Assembly: GCA_947377285.1 (NCBI GenBank)
Contig: CANCFT010000014.1
Coordinates: 1-64,000, forward strand
Direction: 5' to 3'
DNA: 64,000 bases
From: Bacteriovoracaceae bacterium
Lineage (GTDB): Bacteria > Bdellovibrionota > Bacteriovoracia > Bacteriovoracales > Bacteriovoracaceae
In this document: positions 25,334 to 33,418 of the stretch, in pieces
How the letters are laid out: the number at the start of each line of letters is the position of its first letter
Position numbering within the stretch: position 1 is the first letter of the stretch
Notes under the pieces: generated by a model
Database searches by the model: none
What the model saw: the letters and a program-made list of their open reading frames with translations, nothing else
What the model was told of the DNA's origin: nothing
Position numbers and translations under genes: made by a program

Positions 25334-26509
25334 TTGATAAAAAAATTATTGGAGAATCTTGGTATGAAGAAGCCTGCAAAACCGGCCAAAAAAAAGGCAG
25401 CCCCCGCAAAAAAACCTGCAAAAAAAATTGTGGCCAAGCCAGTAGCAAAAGCAACTGCTAAAAAGGTGATGTCAAAACCAATAGCTAAAAAGCCAGCGGC
25501 TAAACCACTTGTGAAAGCCAGAGCAGCAGTTGTTAAAAGTAAGGCGCCACAAAAAAATATCCAAAAGAAAATTCAAGATAAGATTGCTTCTACAAAAAAA
25601 GCAGTTGCCAATAAAGCTATTAAAAAAGAAGCGGCAATTAAAAAGGGAATAGTGAAAAAACCAGTTATTCCTTTAAAAACGAAAGCTCCAGCAAAAGCTG
25701 AGAATAAGCTAACTAAAAAATCCGCTCCTTTAAAAGTTGATACAAAAAAAGAAATCTTGAAGTCAGCTCCTGTTAAAGCTGAAGGAAAACTTGCTAAAAA
25801 AGCTGCACCTGAAGTTCCTGTTAAAAAATTGTCTAAAAAAGAAGAAAAAGAACTTTTAAAGGCAAAGGGAAAAAAAGGGGCGATGAGTTTTGAAGATGAG
25901 CAAGAAGAAGAAGCTAATAAAAAATCCCGCGACGATGATGAAGGGGACGATGATTTCGAAGCAGCTGCTCCTAAAAAAGTGAAAATGACTTTCGATGAAG
26001 ACATAGAAGAAGAAATTATTCCTGTTAGAAAGAAAAATAAATCAGGTCTAGATGATGATATTAAAGAAAATTTAGCTGAAGAAATTTTAGCTCTTGCTGA
26101 AGATTTTTCAATTGATGAAGTATTTGCTTCGATAAGAAGTATGGAACTTTTTAAAGTTGAATCTGATGAATGTGTTGTAAGAGGTTGTGACAACCCTTCA
26201 ACAACAAGTGGTTATTGCCGTTACCACTATATTAAATTGTGGAAAGACGTTAAGAAGAAAGAACTTATTCTTTCAGAAGGGCGATTAGCTAAAATTATTG
26301 AAGAACTCGTGCGCAAGTATCCAATGAAATATATTGAAACTATCATTCATGATTTAGCTGATGATAAAGCGTTTAACCATGTATTGAAAGATCTTGATAT
26401 TGAAACAGATGAAAACGAAATTGACGCATTTGATGATGATGAATTATTAGATGACGATCAAGATATCGCATTTGAAACTAAAGTTGTTAAACCATCTTTT
26501 GATGATTAA
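25334..26509 (+). CDS. Histone-H1-like protein with C-terminal Cys/His zinc motif
   Basis: A 391-residue protein in three parts. Residues 1-170 are Lys/Ala/Pro-rich with many KKPAK, AKKPA and KKA units, like bacterial histone-H1-type DNA-compacting proteins. Residues 170-240 switch to acidic, low-complexity sequence. The C-terminal part (about 250-360) looks globular and holds Cys280-x4-Cys285-x9-Cys295-x2-His298 (CVVRGCDNP then GYCRYHY), a zinc-type motif like those seen in some phage and actinobacterial HNH-associated proteins. The tail is again acidic. Start is TTG 25334 (AAGG seven bases upstream) or ATG 25364 (GGAG nine bases upstream). Likely a nucleoid protein; function inferred. Confidence 0.78.
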   Translation: MIKKLLENLGMKKPAKPAKKKAAPAKKPAKKIVAKPVAKATAKKVMSKPIAKKPAAKPLVKARAAVVKSKAPQKNIQKKIQDKIASTKKAVANKAIKKEAAIKKGIVKKPVIPLKTKAPAKAENKLTKKSAPLKVDTKKEILKSAPVKAEGKLAKKAAPEVPVKKLSKKEEKELLKAKGKKGAMSFEDEQEEEANKKSRDDDEGDDDFEAAAPKKVKMTFDEDIEEEIIPVRKKNKSGLDDDIKENLAEEILALAEDFSIDEVFASIRSMELFKVESDECVVRGCDNPSTTSGYCRYHYIKLWKDVKKKELILSEGRLAKIIEELVRKYPMKYIETIIHDLADDKAFNHVLKDLDIETDENEIDAFDDDELLDDDQDIAFETKVVKPSFDD

Positions 26510-26513
26510 AAAT

Positions 26514-26543
26514 AAAAAAGGCTCCGTAAGGAGCCTTTTTTTT
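26514..26543. terminator. Bidirectional Rho-independent terminator
   Basis: A 6-bp GC-rich stem GGCTCC/GGAGCC (26520-26535) with loop GTAA, five A before and eight T after, between the convergent histone-like gene (+) and the hypothetical gene at 26546 (-). Stem and both A and T runs allow termination on both strands. Confidence 0.92.
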
Positions 26544-26545
26544 AA

Positions 26546-26995
26546 TTATTCGCCTAATAAACGGTCGGCTTCCATTGAAAGCCCAATATTTTCTCTTGTT
26601 ACTTTGTAGTAAAATTTAAGTTTAGCAAATTCAGTTTCTTCCCATTCTTGAACATAATCATCCCAGATTTCATCATTGTCCTCAGACTTAGAAAAATAAG
26701 AATCAAAAAAGACACCTACTGAATCAAACATGTCGTTAATCATTTCATCAGTTTTAGATTTTTCATTTAAATTAGCTGACAAAAAAAGTGTAACTGGGGT
26801 TGTAAATTTATCAAGACCAACAAAAGAAACGATCATGAGGACTTCACTCGGATACGAGAAGCCATAAATTTCGAAAGTTTTTTCGTCTTTAATACATTTA
26901 TCACCATAAATATTTAGCAATATTTGCTTTAATCCCTCTGCCCAATCTTTAGGGAAAAGGACAGGAAGACTTTCGTGTTCAAGGCGAGAAAACAT
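26546..26995 (-). CDS. Hypothetical cytoplasmic protein
   Basis: About 149 residues from the ATG at 26995, which has GGAG five bases upstream; an in-frame ATG at 27025 has no such site. No family recognised. Acidic, with aromatic-rich segments (FPKDWAEGLKQIL, EIWDDYVQEWEET) and a strand-rich middle (EVLMIVSFVGLDK, PVTLFLSANL); no signal peptide or membrane segment. It lies alone on the minus strand between the histone-like gene and the thiolase. Confidence 0.62.
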   Translation of the reverse strand: MFSRLEHESLPVLFPKDWAEGLKQILLNIYGDKCIKDEKTFEIYGFSYPSEVLMIVSFVGLDKFTTPVTLFLSANLNEKSKTDEMINDMFDSVGVFFDSYFSKSEDNDEIWDDYVQEWEETEFAKLKFYYKVTRENIGLSMEADRLLGE

Positions 26996-27104
26996 AGGCG
27001 CTCCATGGTAAAAAGATTCTAACATATAGCTCTTAAAAGACTCGTTTGCAACGAGGGAAGAGTATGTTTTAATGTCACAAATTTTTTACTTTTTAGGAGA
27101 CTAT

Positions 27105-28262
27105 ATGAGCGTTTATATTCTTTCTGGCGCACGTACACCAAATGGCAGTTTTTTAGGTTCTTTGAGCACTGTTTCAGCTCCCAAGTTGGGGGCCGTAGCA
27201 ATCAATGCAGCACTTAAAAAAGCGGAATTAAATCCGAGTGCTGTTGATGAAGTATTTATGGGAAATGTAGTGACTGCTGGAGTTGGCCAGGCACCCGCTC
27301 GCCAAGCAGCAATTTTTGCAGGACTTCCCGAGTCGGTTCCGTGCACAACTTTAAATAAAGTTTGTGGCTCTGGATTAAAAACAATCATCACTGGAGCTCA
27401 ATCTATTTTAGCAGGTGATAACGAAGTGGTTATTGCTGGTGGAATGGAAAATATGTCGATGGCCCCTCATTTACTAATGAATTCTAGAAATGGGATTAAG
27501 TTTGGTGATGGGGCGATGAAAGATTCTATGCAATGGGACGGACTTTGGGATGTATATACAGATAGACCAATGGGAAATTGTGCAGAAGAGGCAGCAGCAA
27601 AATATTCAAATAGAGAAGAACAAGACGCCTTTTCAATTGAATCATTCAAGCGTGCTCAGGCCAGTATTAAAGACGGAATTTTTCAATCTGAAATTGCAGC
27701 AGTGACTATTAAAGGTCCAAAAGGTGAAGTTATCGTTTCAACAGATGAAGGTCCTGGTAAAGCAAATTTTGAAAAAATGGCCTTACTAAAACCAGCATTC
27801 GATAAAAACGGATCAATTACCGCGGCCAATGCTTCGACCATAAATGATGGAGCAGCAGCTATTGTTTTAGCTGGAGAAAAATATAAATCTCAAGCAAAAT
27901 TTAAAATTGTCTCTTATGCTGGCCATGCTCAAAATCCAACTTGGTTTACTACTGCTCCAATTGAAGCCATGAATAAGGCATTGAAGAAAGCGAATTTAAA
28001 ACTTGATCAAATTGATTTGTTTGAAATCAATGAAGCTTTTGCAGTAGTTGCAATCGCCGCCATGAAAGAGTTAAAATTAGATCATAGTAAAGTTAATATC
28101 TACGGTGGTGGTGTTAGCTTAGGTCATCCAATTGGATGCAGCGGAACTAGAATTGTAGTAACATTGATGACAGCTATGGAAAATAAAAAATCCAAATACG
28201 GTATGGCCGCTATTTGTATTGGTGGTGGGGAAGCACTGTCACTCATAATAGAAAGACTATAA
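27105..28262 (+). CDS. Acetyl-CoA acetyltransferase (thiolase)
   Basis: Condenses two acetyl-CoA or cleaves 3-oxoacyl-CoA. The 385-residue protein has the acyl-accepting Cys87 in NKVCGSGLKT, and the C-terminal motifs NEAFAVVA and GGGVSLGHPIGCSGTRI with the second catalytic Cys. N-terminal SGARTPNGSFLG is usual. The ATG at 27105 has AGGAG five bases upstream; the frame extends 11 codons further but without a site. With hbd, hydratase and acyl-CoA dehydrogenase nearby it completes a C4 beta-oxidation set. A cNMP-binding protein gene follows after 18 bases. Confidence 0.94.
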   Translation: MSVYILSGARTPNGSFLGSLSTVSAPKLGAVAINAALKKAELNPSAVDEVFMGNVVTAGVGQAPARQAAIFAGLPESVPCTTLNKVCGSGLKTIITGAQSILAGDNEVVIAGGMENMSMAPHLLMNSRNGIKFGDGAMKDSMQWDGLWDVYTDRPMGNCAEEAAAKYSNREEQDAFSIESFKRAQASIKDGIFQSEIAAVTIKGPKGEVIVSTDEGPGKANFEKMALLKPAFDKNGSITAANASTINDGAAAIVLAGEKYKSQAKFKIVSYAGHAQNPTWFTTAPIEAMNKALKKANLKLDQIDLFEINEAFAVVAIAAMKELKLDHSKVNIYGGGVSLGHPIGCSGTRIVVTLMTAMENKKSKYGMAAICIGGGEALSLIIERL

Positions 28263-28280
28263 TAATTTAGAAGGATCTAA

Positions 28281-29318
28281 ATGGTAGAAGCAGCTGGAGC
28301 TCAAAAAAAATCTGGAATAAAAACATTACAATCCGGTGAAATCCTTTTTAATGAAGGTGATGCCGCTAAATCAATGTATATCATTCAAAGAGGTCAGCTG
28401 CGATTGTTTCGCCCAAAAGGAAAAGGCTTTGTTGAACTTGCAGTTTTAAGGGCCGGAGAAGTTTTGGGTGAAATGTCTTATTTTGATCCTGATTCTAAAA
28501 AGCGAAGTGCCTCGGCTGCTGCTATCACTCAAACTGATATTATCGAAATTTCATTTTTAGCACTAGATAAAACCATGACGGCTCTCAACCCATGGTTTAA
28601 AACTCTTATTAATACTCTGGCAGAAAGACTTCGCAAGAGTAATGAAAGAGTAAAGGCCCTTGAAAATAATTCTATTGGATATTCGGGAGAGTTTAAATTT
28701 TTTCAAGCGGCCGATGTTGTAAAAATGCTTTCACTTCTCTATTTTACATTTAGAAGTATGGGAGAAAATAAAGATGGCAAATGGGTTCTCCACTTAAGCA
28801 AACTTAAAACTTACGCCGTTGATATTTTTACTTTAAACGAAGCAAAGTTAGAAGAATTTATTTTTCTACTAACGACTGAAAAAATTGTTGAAATTGGCAA
28901 TGATGAAGATGGTTCTCCAAAAAATATAATCATAAAAGAACCAGAAACATTTAGAATTTTCCAAGTGTTTTTTAACACACAAAGAATGATGAAAGATGAT
29001 AAAAAATTAATTATCAATCCTAAGTGCGAAAAATTTATTATTAAAGTTTTAGAGCAAGTCGATGGAATTGAATCTGGTGATGGAATTGTTGAAGCCGATT
29101 TATCGATTATTTTAAAGTATTTTAAAGATCATAATGTATCAATGGTTCTCGATGATTTTCAAGGTGCTAGGAATGCTAAGTTTTGTGGTGAATACAAAAT
29201 GGAATCTAATGGCAGAGTGACGGCCATGATTAATATCGATTATTTAAAAAAAATGTTTCCAGTCGTTCGATTTATGAACTCAATCAACCGAGTTAATGAA
29301 GCGAAAGCTCATCCTTAA
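28281..29318 (+). CDS. Cyclic-nucleotide-binding-domain protein
   Basis: A 345-residue protein. Residues about 15-110 form a cNMP-binding fold: SGEILFNEGDAAKSMYIIQ, the phosphate-binding-cassette region LRAGEVLGEMSYFDPDSKK and RSASAAAITQTDIIEIS. The phosphate-cassette arginine may be RSAS. After a helix (LAERLRKSNERVKALE) comes an unassigned domain (about 150-345) with no Crp-type helix-turn-helix that I can recognise, so it may not be a classic transcription factor. It follows thiolase by 18 bases and may be coexpressed. Ligand unknown; in Bdellovibrio relatives such proteins occur in motility and predation signalling, which is only context. Confidence 0.78.
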   Translation: MVEAAGAQKKSGIKTLQSGEILFNEGDAAKSMYIIQRGQLRLFRPKGKGFVELAVLRAGEVLGEMSYFDPDSKKRSASAAAITQTDIIEISFLALDKTMTALNPWFKTLINTLAERLRKSNERVKALENNSIGYSGEFKFFQAADVVKMLSLLYFTFRSMGENKDGKWVLHLSKLKTYAVDIFTLNEAKLEEFIFLLTTEKIVEIGNDEDGSPKNIIIKEPETFRIFQVFFNTQRMMKDDKKLIINPKCEKFIIKVLEQVDGIESGDGIVEADLSIILKYFKDHNVSMVLDDFQGARNAKFCGEYKMESNGRVTAMINIDYLKKMFPVVRFMNSINRVNEAKAHP

Positions 29319-29329
29319 TTAATATGATT

Positions 29330-30871
29330 TTAATTTGCCGCTTTAGAAGTATAATAAATTTCCACAGGAACTGAAGCTCCAGCTGTATTATTAAATTTTG
29401 CACTTCCATTAAGCCTAATAAAATAACCTGAAGATGCTCCATTAGGAAGATCAACAGTTTTTAGGTTTGAATCTAGAGTATTTGTAAATTGAAGTCCCAT
29501 ATAATCCCAACCATTCGTTGCATTTTGAGGAATTATTACTCCATTAATTTTAACTTCTATCGTTGGAACATATGGCTCACCATTTTTTAAATAAATATAA
29601 CCATATTGAAGTTTTTGAGCATCATAAGTAATAGTTAAACACCGAGGGTAAACAATGAGATCGTTATTGCTAGAGCCAAATAAACGGATCATTAAACCTG
29701 TATAGTTTTCTCCTTGAGTGGGAAGGGATCTCGTATAATGGTTAGTTTGATTTCCTACATAGGCGTAACCATCCCCCGGAGTAGACTCACCTGTTCTATT
29801 AACTAGGATTTTACCGTCATCACGGATGACTCTTAATGTACTTGGATCAATCGAAGTATTTGTTCCGGCCACTGGCCAATATTCATAAACGTGCTTTATT
29901 AATGTTTGTTTGATTGCAGAATTTACTCCATCGAAAATATGATTAAAATCGATAGAGCAAATATCATAACTATCCGGATAATTCACACCACCTGAAGAAA
30001 ATGGATTTAAATTATCATTTGAAGTTGGCCATCCATTTGTATAACTAGCTTCATAAATAGCTTTTGCAACTTTTCTGTAACGTGTATTAATTTTTCCTAA
30101 ACCAGATGAGCAACTTGTTAATGGAGCAATATTGATAAATCTCATCATGTTTGAATTAAGCGAAGTGGTGCCAGAACAATTAAGTCCACCGATATTACCT
30201 CTTAAGCAAAGTAGTTTATCAATTTTTGTTTGCAATCGTCCGGTCCAATCAAGTGTCGCACATGTTCCAAATCCAGTAGACATTTCACAACTTGTATCAT
30301 CGCCATTAGACATCACCACGATAATTGTATAGGCATCAGATCTAAAAATTCCATTATTTCTATTGGCCTCAATAATTGAAGTGGCGCGGTCAATTCCGGG
30401 TTCTGCGGATCCGGTAACTTGTGTGAAACCCAGCGCGGAAGCAGCTTGATCTTTTGATCTAATAATGGAAGTAGCATTTCCATTTACACTAGTTGAATCT
30501 TTCGCGACCAAAGAGGCTTCAAAAAGTGAATTAGATGAGTTCGTCGAAATAAGTGGTGCTGATAATATATGATAATCAAATTTTTCTGAAACGCTGGTTA
30601 TGAGTTGGTTGAAAGAATTTTTAGTAGAAGGATTTATAAAAAGTGCACTTGAGCTATTATCCCAGAGAAGTAAAACATCGACTTTCGGGCTTACAAGTGT
30701 GCTTTGTGAGCAAAGTAAGTTAGTGGTAGTAGTCAGTGGATTAATTGACGAATTTTGAGGAGCCTTGTTGGCCGCAAATTCCTCTTTCGAGCAAGACAGT
30801 AATGTGAAAGTCACGAGCAGGCTCGAAATTATAACGAGTGGGCTTCTCAAAGAGTTTGATTTCATTTTCAT
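29330..30871 (-). CDS. Lipoprotein with von Willebrand factor A-like domain
   Basis: About 513 residues. A signal peptide (SLLVTFTLLSC, lipobox LLSC) predicts a lipid-anchored envelope protein. After a Ser/Asn-rich linker comes a VWA-like segment: VDVLLLWDNSSS contains the MIDAS-type DxSxS, and YTIIVVMSNGDDTSC matches the later strand. Several cysteines downstream could pair. The C-terminal half is beta-rich (GEPYVPTIEVKINGV, YFIRLNGSAKFNNT) and ends YYTSKAAN. The start is unclear: ATG at 30871 or 30865 give the best signal peptide, while the frame runs to 30925. Single gene, with a 220-base gap to the divergent 31087 unit. Adhesion or prey-contact roles are guesses. Confidence 0.72.
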   Translation of the reverse strand: MKMKSNSLRSPLVIISSLLVTFTLLSCSKEEFAANKAPQNSSINPLTTTTNLLCSQSTLVSPKVDVLLLWDNSSSALFINPSTKNSFNQLITSVSEKFDYHILSAPLISTNSSNSLFEASLVAKDSTSVNGNATSIIRSKDQAASALGFTQVTGSAEPGIDRATSIIEANRNNGIFRSDAYTIIVVMSNGDDTSCEMSTGFGTCATLDWTGRLQTKIDKLLCLRGNIGGLNCSGTTSLNSNMMRFINIAPLTSCSSGLGKINTRYRKVAKAIYEASYTNGWPTSNDNLNPFSSGGVNYPDSYDICSIDFNHIFDGVNSAIKQTLIKHVYEYWPVAGTNTSIDPSTLRVIRDDGKILVNRTGESTPGDGYAYVGNQTNHYTRSLPTQGENYTGLMIRLFGSSNNDLIVYPRCLTITYDAQKLQYGYIYLKNGEPYVPTIEVKINGVIIPQNATNGWDYMGLQFTNTLDSNLKTVDLPNGASSGYFIRLNGSAKFNNTAGASVPVEIYYTSKAAN

Positions 30872-31086
30872 CTTAATTATCCATCTTAAAGATTTCTTTA
30901 TCCATATCCTTTGATTTATCGGCATTTCGATAGATTTCTTAAATAGGGGAGCGCATTCGTTTGTTTATTTTTCTTTAGTTGAGCGATTCTCTATAGATAG
31001 GGCAAATCTTGTGCCCCTATTTTTTGGTATTTCAACACGTTAAAATAGATATTAGATAAAAGTCTATTGTAAATTAGGAGTCATTA

Positions 31087-31929
31087 ATGATCAGCTGGTA
31101 TTACGTTCAAGGATCAGAGCGAGTAGGTCCGGTTAGTGAAGAGGCCTTAAAAGAATTATTTTTAAAAGAAGAAATTAATCTTGAATCATATGTTTGGCGT
31201 AAAGGGTTTCAGAACTGGGAACGTATAAAAGATGTGAATGAATTAAATATGGAAGCTCCAGTCGATTTACCTGTTTCAAATTTAGCAATCGTTGAACCCG
31301 TTGTCGAAAAAGATTTCGAAGTAGTGGCCGAGCCAATGGTACAAGTTGTGAAACAACCAAAGCCAAAATCAACAGTACAAGAAGAGTCACCTGAAATATT
31401 TTTAAATTTTAATTGGAATTCTCATAAAGAAAAAGAAGAATTATTTTTTATCAAAATAGGGCATGATCGAAAAATACATTCTAATTCAAAATATTTTGGA
31501 CCCTATTCAATTCAAGAACTTCGAGAAGCAATACTAGAAAATCGAATTAACAATCATAGCTTAATTTTTTCTCCAGGAATGCCTGGATGGATTGAAGTGG
31601 GTGAGACTCCACTTGATCCTAAAAATTTCTCCTTTAATATTGAAAATGTTTTAGAAGGGCCACCTCTGTTAGTTGTCTTAGGGTCTGAAGAATCACCAGT
31701 AATAGCACTTATGCAAGAGTCAGGTCTTGATCAATGTACACTCCGAGGGATTGGCCCTTTTAAGAAAGGTCATATTGCACATTGTTCAATTTATTCTGGT
31801 AAATCACTTAAAGCTAAAAACTTAAAAATTTCGATTGTTGAATATTATCCAAAAGAGCAAAAGGCAATATGTAATATTCTTGAAATTAGTGAAAGTGCAA
31901 AAAAAGTTATGCAATCTTATGGAAACTGA
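31087..31929 (+). CDS. Protein with two GYF_2-like domains
   Basis: A 280-residue protein. Residues 3-50 are a clear GYF_2 (DUF4339) domain: SWYYVQGSERVGPVSEEALKEL then SYVWRKGFQNWERI. A second, similar unit at about 125-180 reads FIKIGHDRKIH, YFGPYSIQELREAILENRI and GWIEVGE. The C-terminal 90 residues (LLVVLGSEESPV, CTLRGIGPFKKGHIAHCSI) have a PilZ-like pattern without the RxxxR motif. No signal peptide. AGGAG lies six bases before the ATG. It heads a four-gene run with a pseudo-hydrolase, lipoprotein and kinase; its end overlaps the next gene by 11 bases. GYF-type domains bind proline-rich peptides in eukaryotes; a scaffold role is inference. Confidence 0.75.
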   Translation: MISWYYVQGSERVGPVSEEALKELFLKEEINLESYVWRKGFQNWERIKDVNELNMEAPVDLPVSNLAIVEPVVEKDFEVVAEPMVQVVKQPKPKSTVQEESPEIFLNFNWNSHKEKEELFFIKIGHDRKIHSNSKYFGPYSIQELREAILENRINNHSLIFSPGMPGWIEVGETPLDPKNFSFNIENVLEGPPLLVVLGSEESPVIALMQESGLDQCTLRGIGPFKKGHIAHCSIYSGKSLKAKNLKISIVEYYPKEQKAICNILEISESAKKVMQSYGN

Positions 31930-32875
31930 AAATAAGATAAATGATTTAATGATTGAAAAATATAGTTGGCAAAATCTTGAAAACAAGATTTCAGTTACTC
32001 AGTATCCATCTACTGAATTAATAAATGGGATTAGTTCTGGTCAAATTTATATTAAAAAATATGAAGCACTAAAAAAAGATCCAGCTCGAAATATAACGAT
32101 CTTTCTTCTTCATGACCTGGGTCAATACCATGGCCGGTTTAATTATTTTATTAATTGGACGAGGCTTAAAATGCCAGGAATTTCATTCGTGGCCATAGAT
32201 TTTGTCGGTCATGGACTCAGCTCAGGAACGCGCGGTCATTTTGAACATTTCGACAGTTTAGTGACTGATGTCCTAGAATTAGTTACAGGAAAAATAAAAA
32301 ATAATACCCAAAATGAAAAATGGCTCCTTATGGGGCATGGGCTTGGGGGAATCGTCGCTCTTGATTTGTTGAATCGGTTCCAGTCAAAAATAAGTCATAA
32401 AATCGATGGCATTATACTTTCAAATTTTATTTTAAAATTTGAGTCAATATTTTTACAAATTGAAGAATCTGCACCATTTCGAAAATTAAAACTTACCAAT
32501 TTAATCTCTCATTCAAGGCCTCTTCGCTTGCAAAAAAGTGAAGATGTATTAATTTGTCCAAAAGAAATTTTACGGTACGAACAAGACCCATTAATTATTC
32601 ATCGGCCAACATTGAACGTTTTAAAAGAAATTCATTTGAAAATGGCTTCTGTTTATCAAGATTCCTATTTTCTAGATAAACCAATGATGCTACTGACTTC
32701 GTTGGGGACAGGGGATTTGCAAAAGAAAGGGATAGACTATTTTGCCAAAGGGATTAAAAAAGACCTATTACGTGAAAAGAAATATACACATAATAAGCAT
32801 GACTTGTATAATGATAGCGAGAGAGTAAATGTTTTTGAAGATATAATGGATTGGATTAAAATTTATGAAAATTAG
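31919..32875 (+). CDS. Alpha/beta-hydrolase-fold protein lacking the nucleophile serine
   Basis: A 318-residue protein of the monoacylglycerol-lipase / lysophospholipase type (Hydrolase_4): FLLHDLGQYHGRFNYF, AIDFVGHGLSSGTRGHFEHF with the typical G-x-RG pattern, and a late His in KHDLYND. The nucleophile elbow, normally GHSMGG or GHSLGG, reads LMGHGLGGIVAL: the serine codon is a glycine codon (GGG). The fold therefore looks intact but hydrolysis by the usual route is unlikely. The ATG at 31919 overlaps the upstream gene by 11 bases; a further 28 in-frame codons upstream lie within that gene and are not family-like. The next gene overlaps its end by 11 bases. Confidence 0.8.
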   Translation: METENKINDLMIEKYSWQNLENKISVTQYPSTELINGISSGQIYIKKYEALKKDPARNITIFLLHDLGQYHGRFNYFINWTRLKMPGISFVAIDFVGHGLSSGTRGHFEHFDSLVTDVLELVTGKIKNNTQNEKWLLMGHGLGGIVALDLLNRFQSKISHKIDGIILSNFILKFESIFLQIEESAPFRKLKLTNLISHSRPLRLQKSEDVLICPKEILRYEQDPLIIHRPTLNVLKEIHLKMASVYQDSYFLDKPMMLLTSLGTGDLQKKGIDYFAKGIKKDLLREKKYTHNKHDLYNDSERVNVFEDIMDWIKIYEN

Positions 32876-33395
32876 CAAAAATTTAGCTTTGATTATGATC
32901 CTCATGATTACTTTTTCATGTTCTTCAAATCTAAGTAAAAACTTAGTTCAAGATGGTAATCTCATTTTAAGAAATGGAACTTTTGCCGATAAATCTTGGA
33001 GAGAAGATTTAATATTTCAGAGAATATCTTGGTACCATGAATTAACGATGCAATTTGATTTGATGATGGCGCATATCACACCACAATCATCATTTAATTT
33101 TTGGTTTTCTAAAGTAGAACTTGACCGTATGACAGATTGTAACGATTCTCGAATTGTTATGGCCTATTCACTTGATACAAAAGATATTCCCTTTTCAAGT
33201 CTAAACGAGCAATTAGAAAAATCTGGATTTACGCGATTTGAACTACCTGAATTTAAAAAGAATCTTTTTCAACACCCTGATTCACAAATAAATGGCTTTC
33301 GTTTATACCATATTTTCGGTATTTGCAAAAAATCTAAAGACACAAATCCCAAGCTCTTGAATTTTCCGGGATACCTAGAAAAAGTCATTAACTAA
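32865..33395 (+). CDS. Predicted lipoprotein in kinase operon
   Basis: A 176-residue protein with an N-terminal signal peptide (MKISKNLALIMILMITFSCSS); Cys19 is a likely lipidation site although the residues before it (TFS) are a loose lipobox. The mature part has a conserved-looking pattern of charged and aromatic residues (SWREDLIFQRISWYHELTM) and two further Cys (MTDCND, IFGICKK). No family recognised. It overlaps the pseudo-hydrolase gene by 11 bases and lies 23 bases before the kinase gene, so the three should be made together. Confidence 0.68.
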   Translation: MKISKNLALIMILMITFSCSSNLSKNLVQDGNLILRNGTFADKSWREDLIFQRISWYHELTMQFDLMMAHITPQSSFNFWFSKVELDRMTDCNDSRIVMAYSLDTKDIPFSSLNEQLEKSGFTRFELPEFKKNLFQHPDSQINGFRLYHIFGICKKSKDTNPKLLNFPGYLEKVIN

Positions 33396-33418
33396 ACGAA
33401 TTATCCATTAAAGTTTTT

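Noticed and set aside
25573..26193. A 206-codon antisense frame over the histone-like gene
   Set aside because: It is a shadow of the Lys/Ala/acidic low-complexity codons; its product is Ser/Phe-rich nonsense without start signals.
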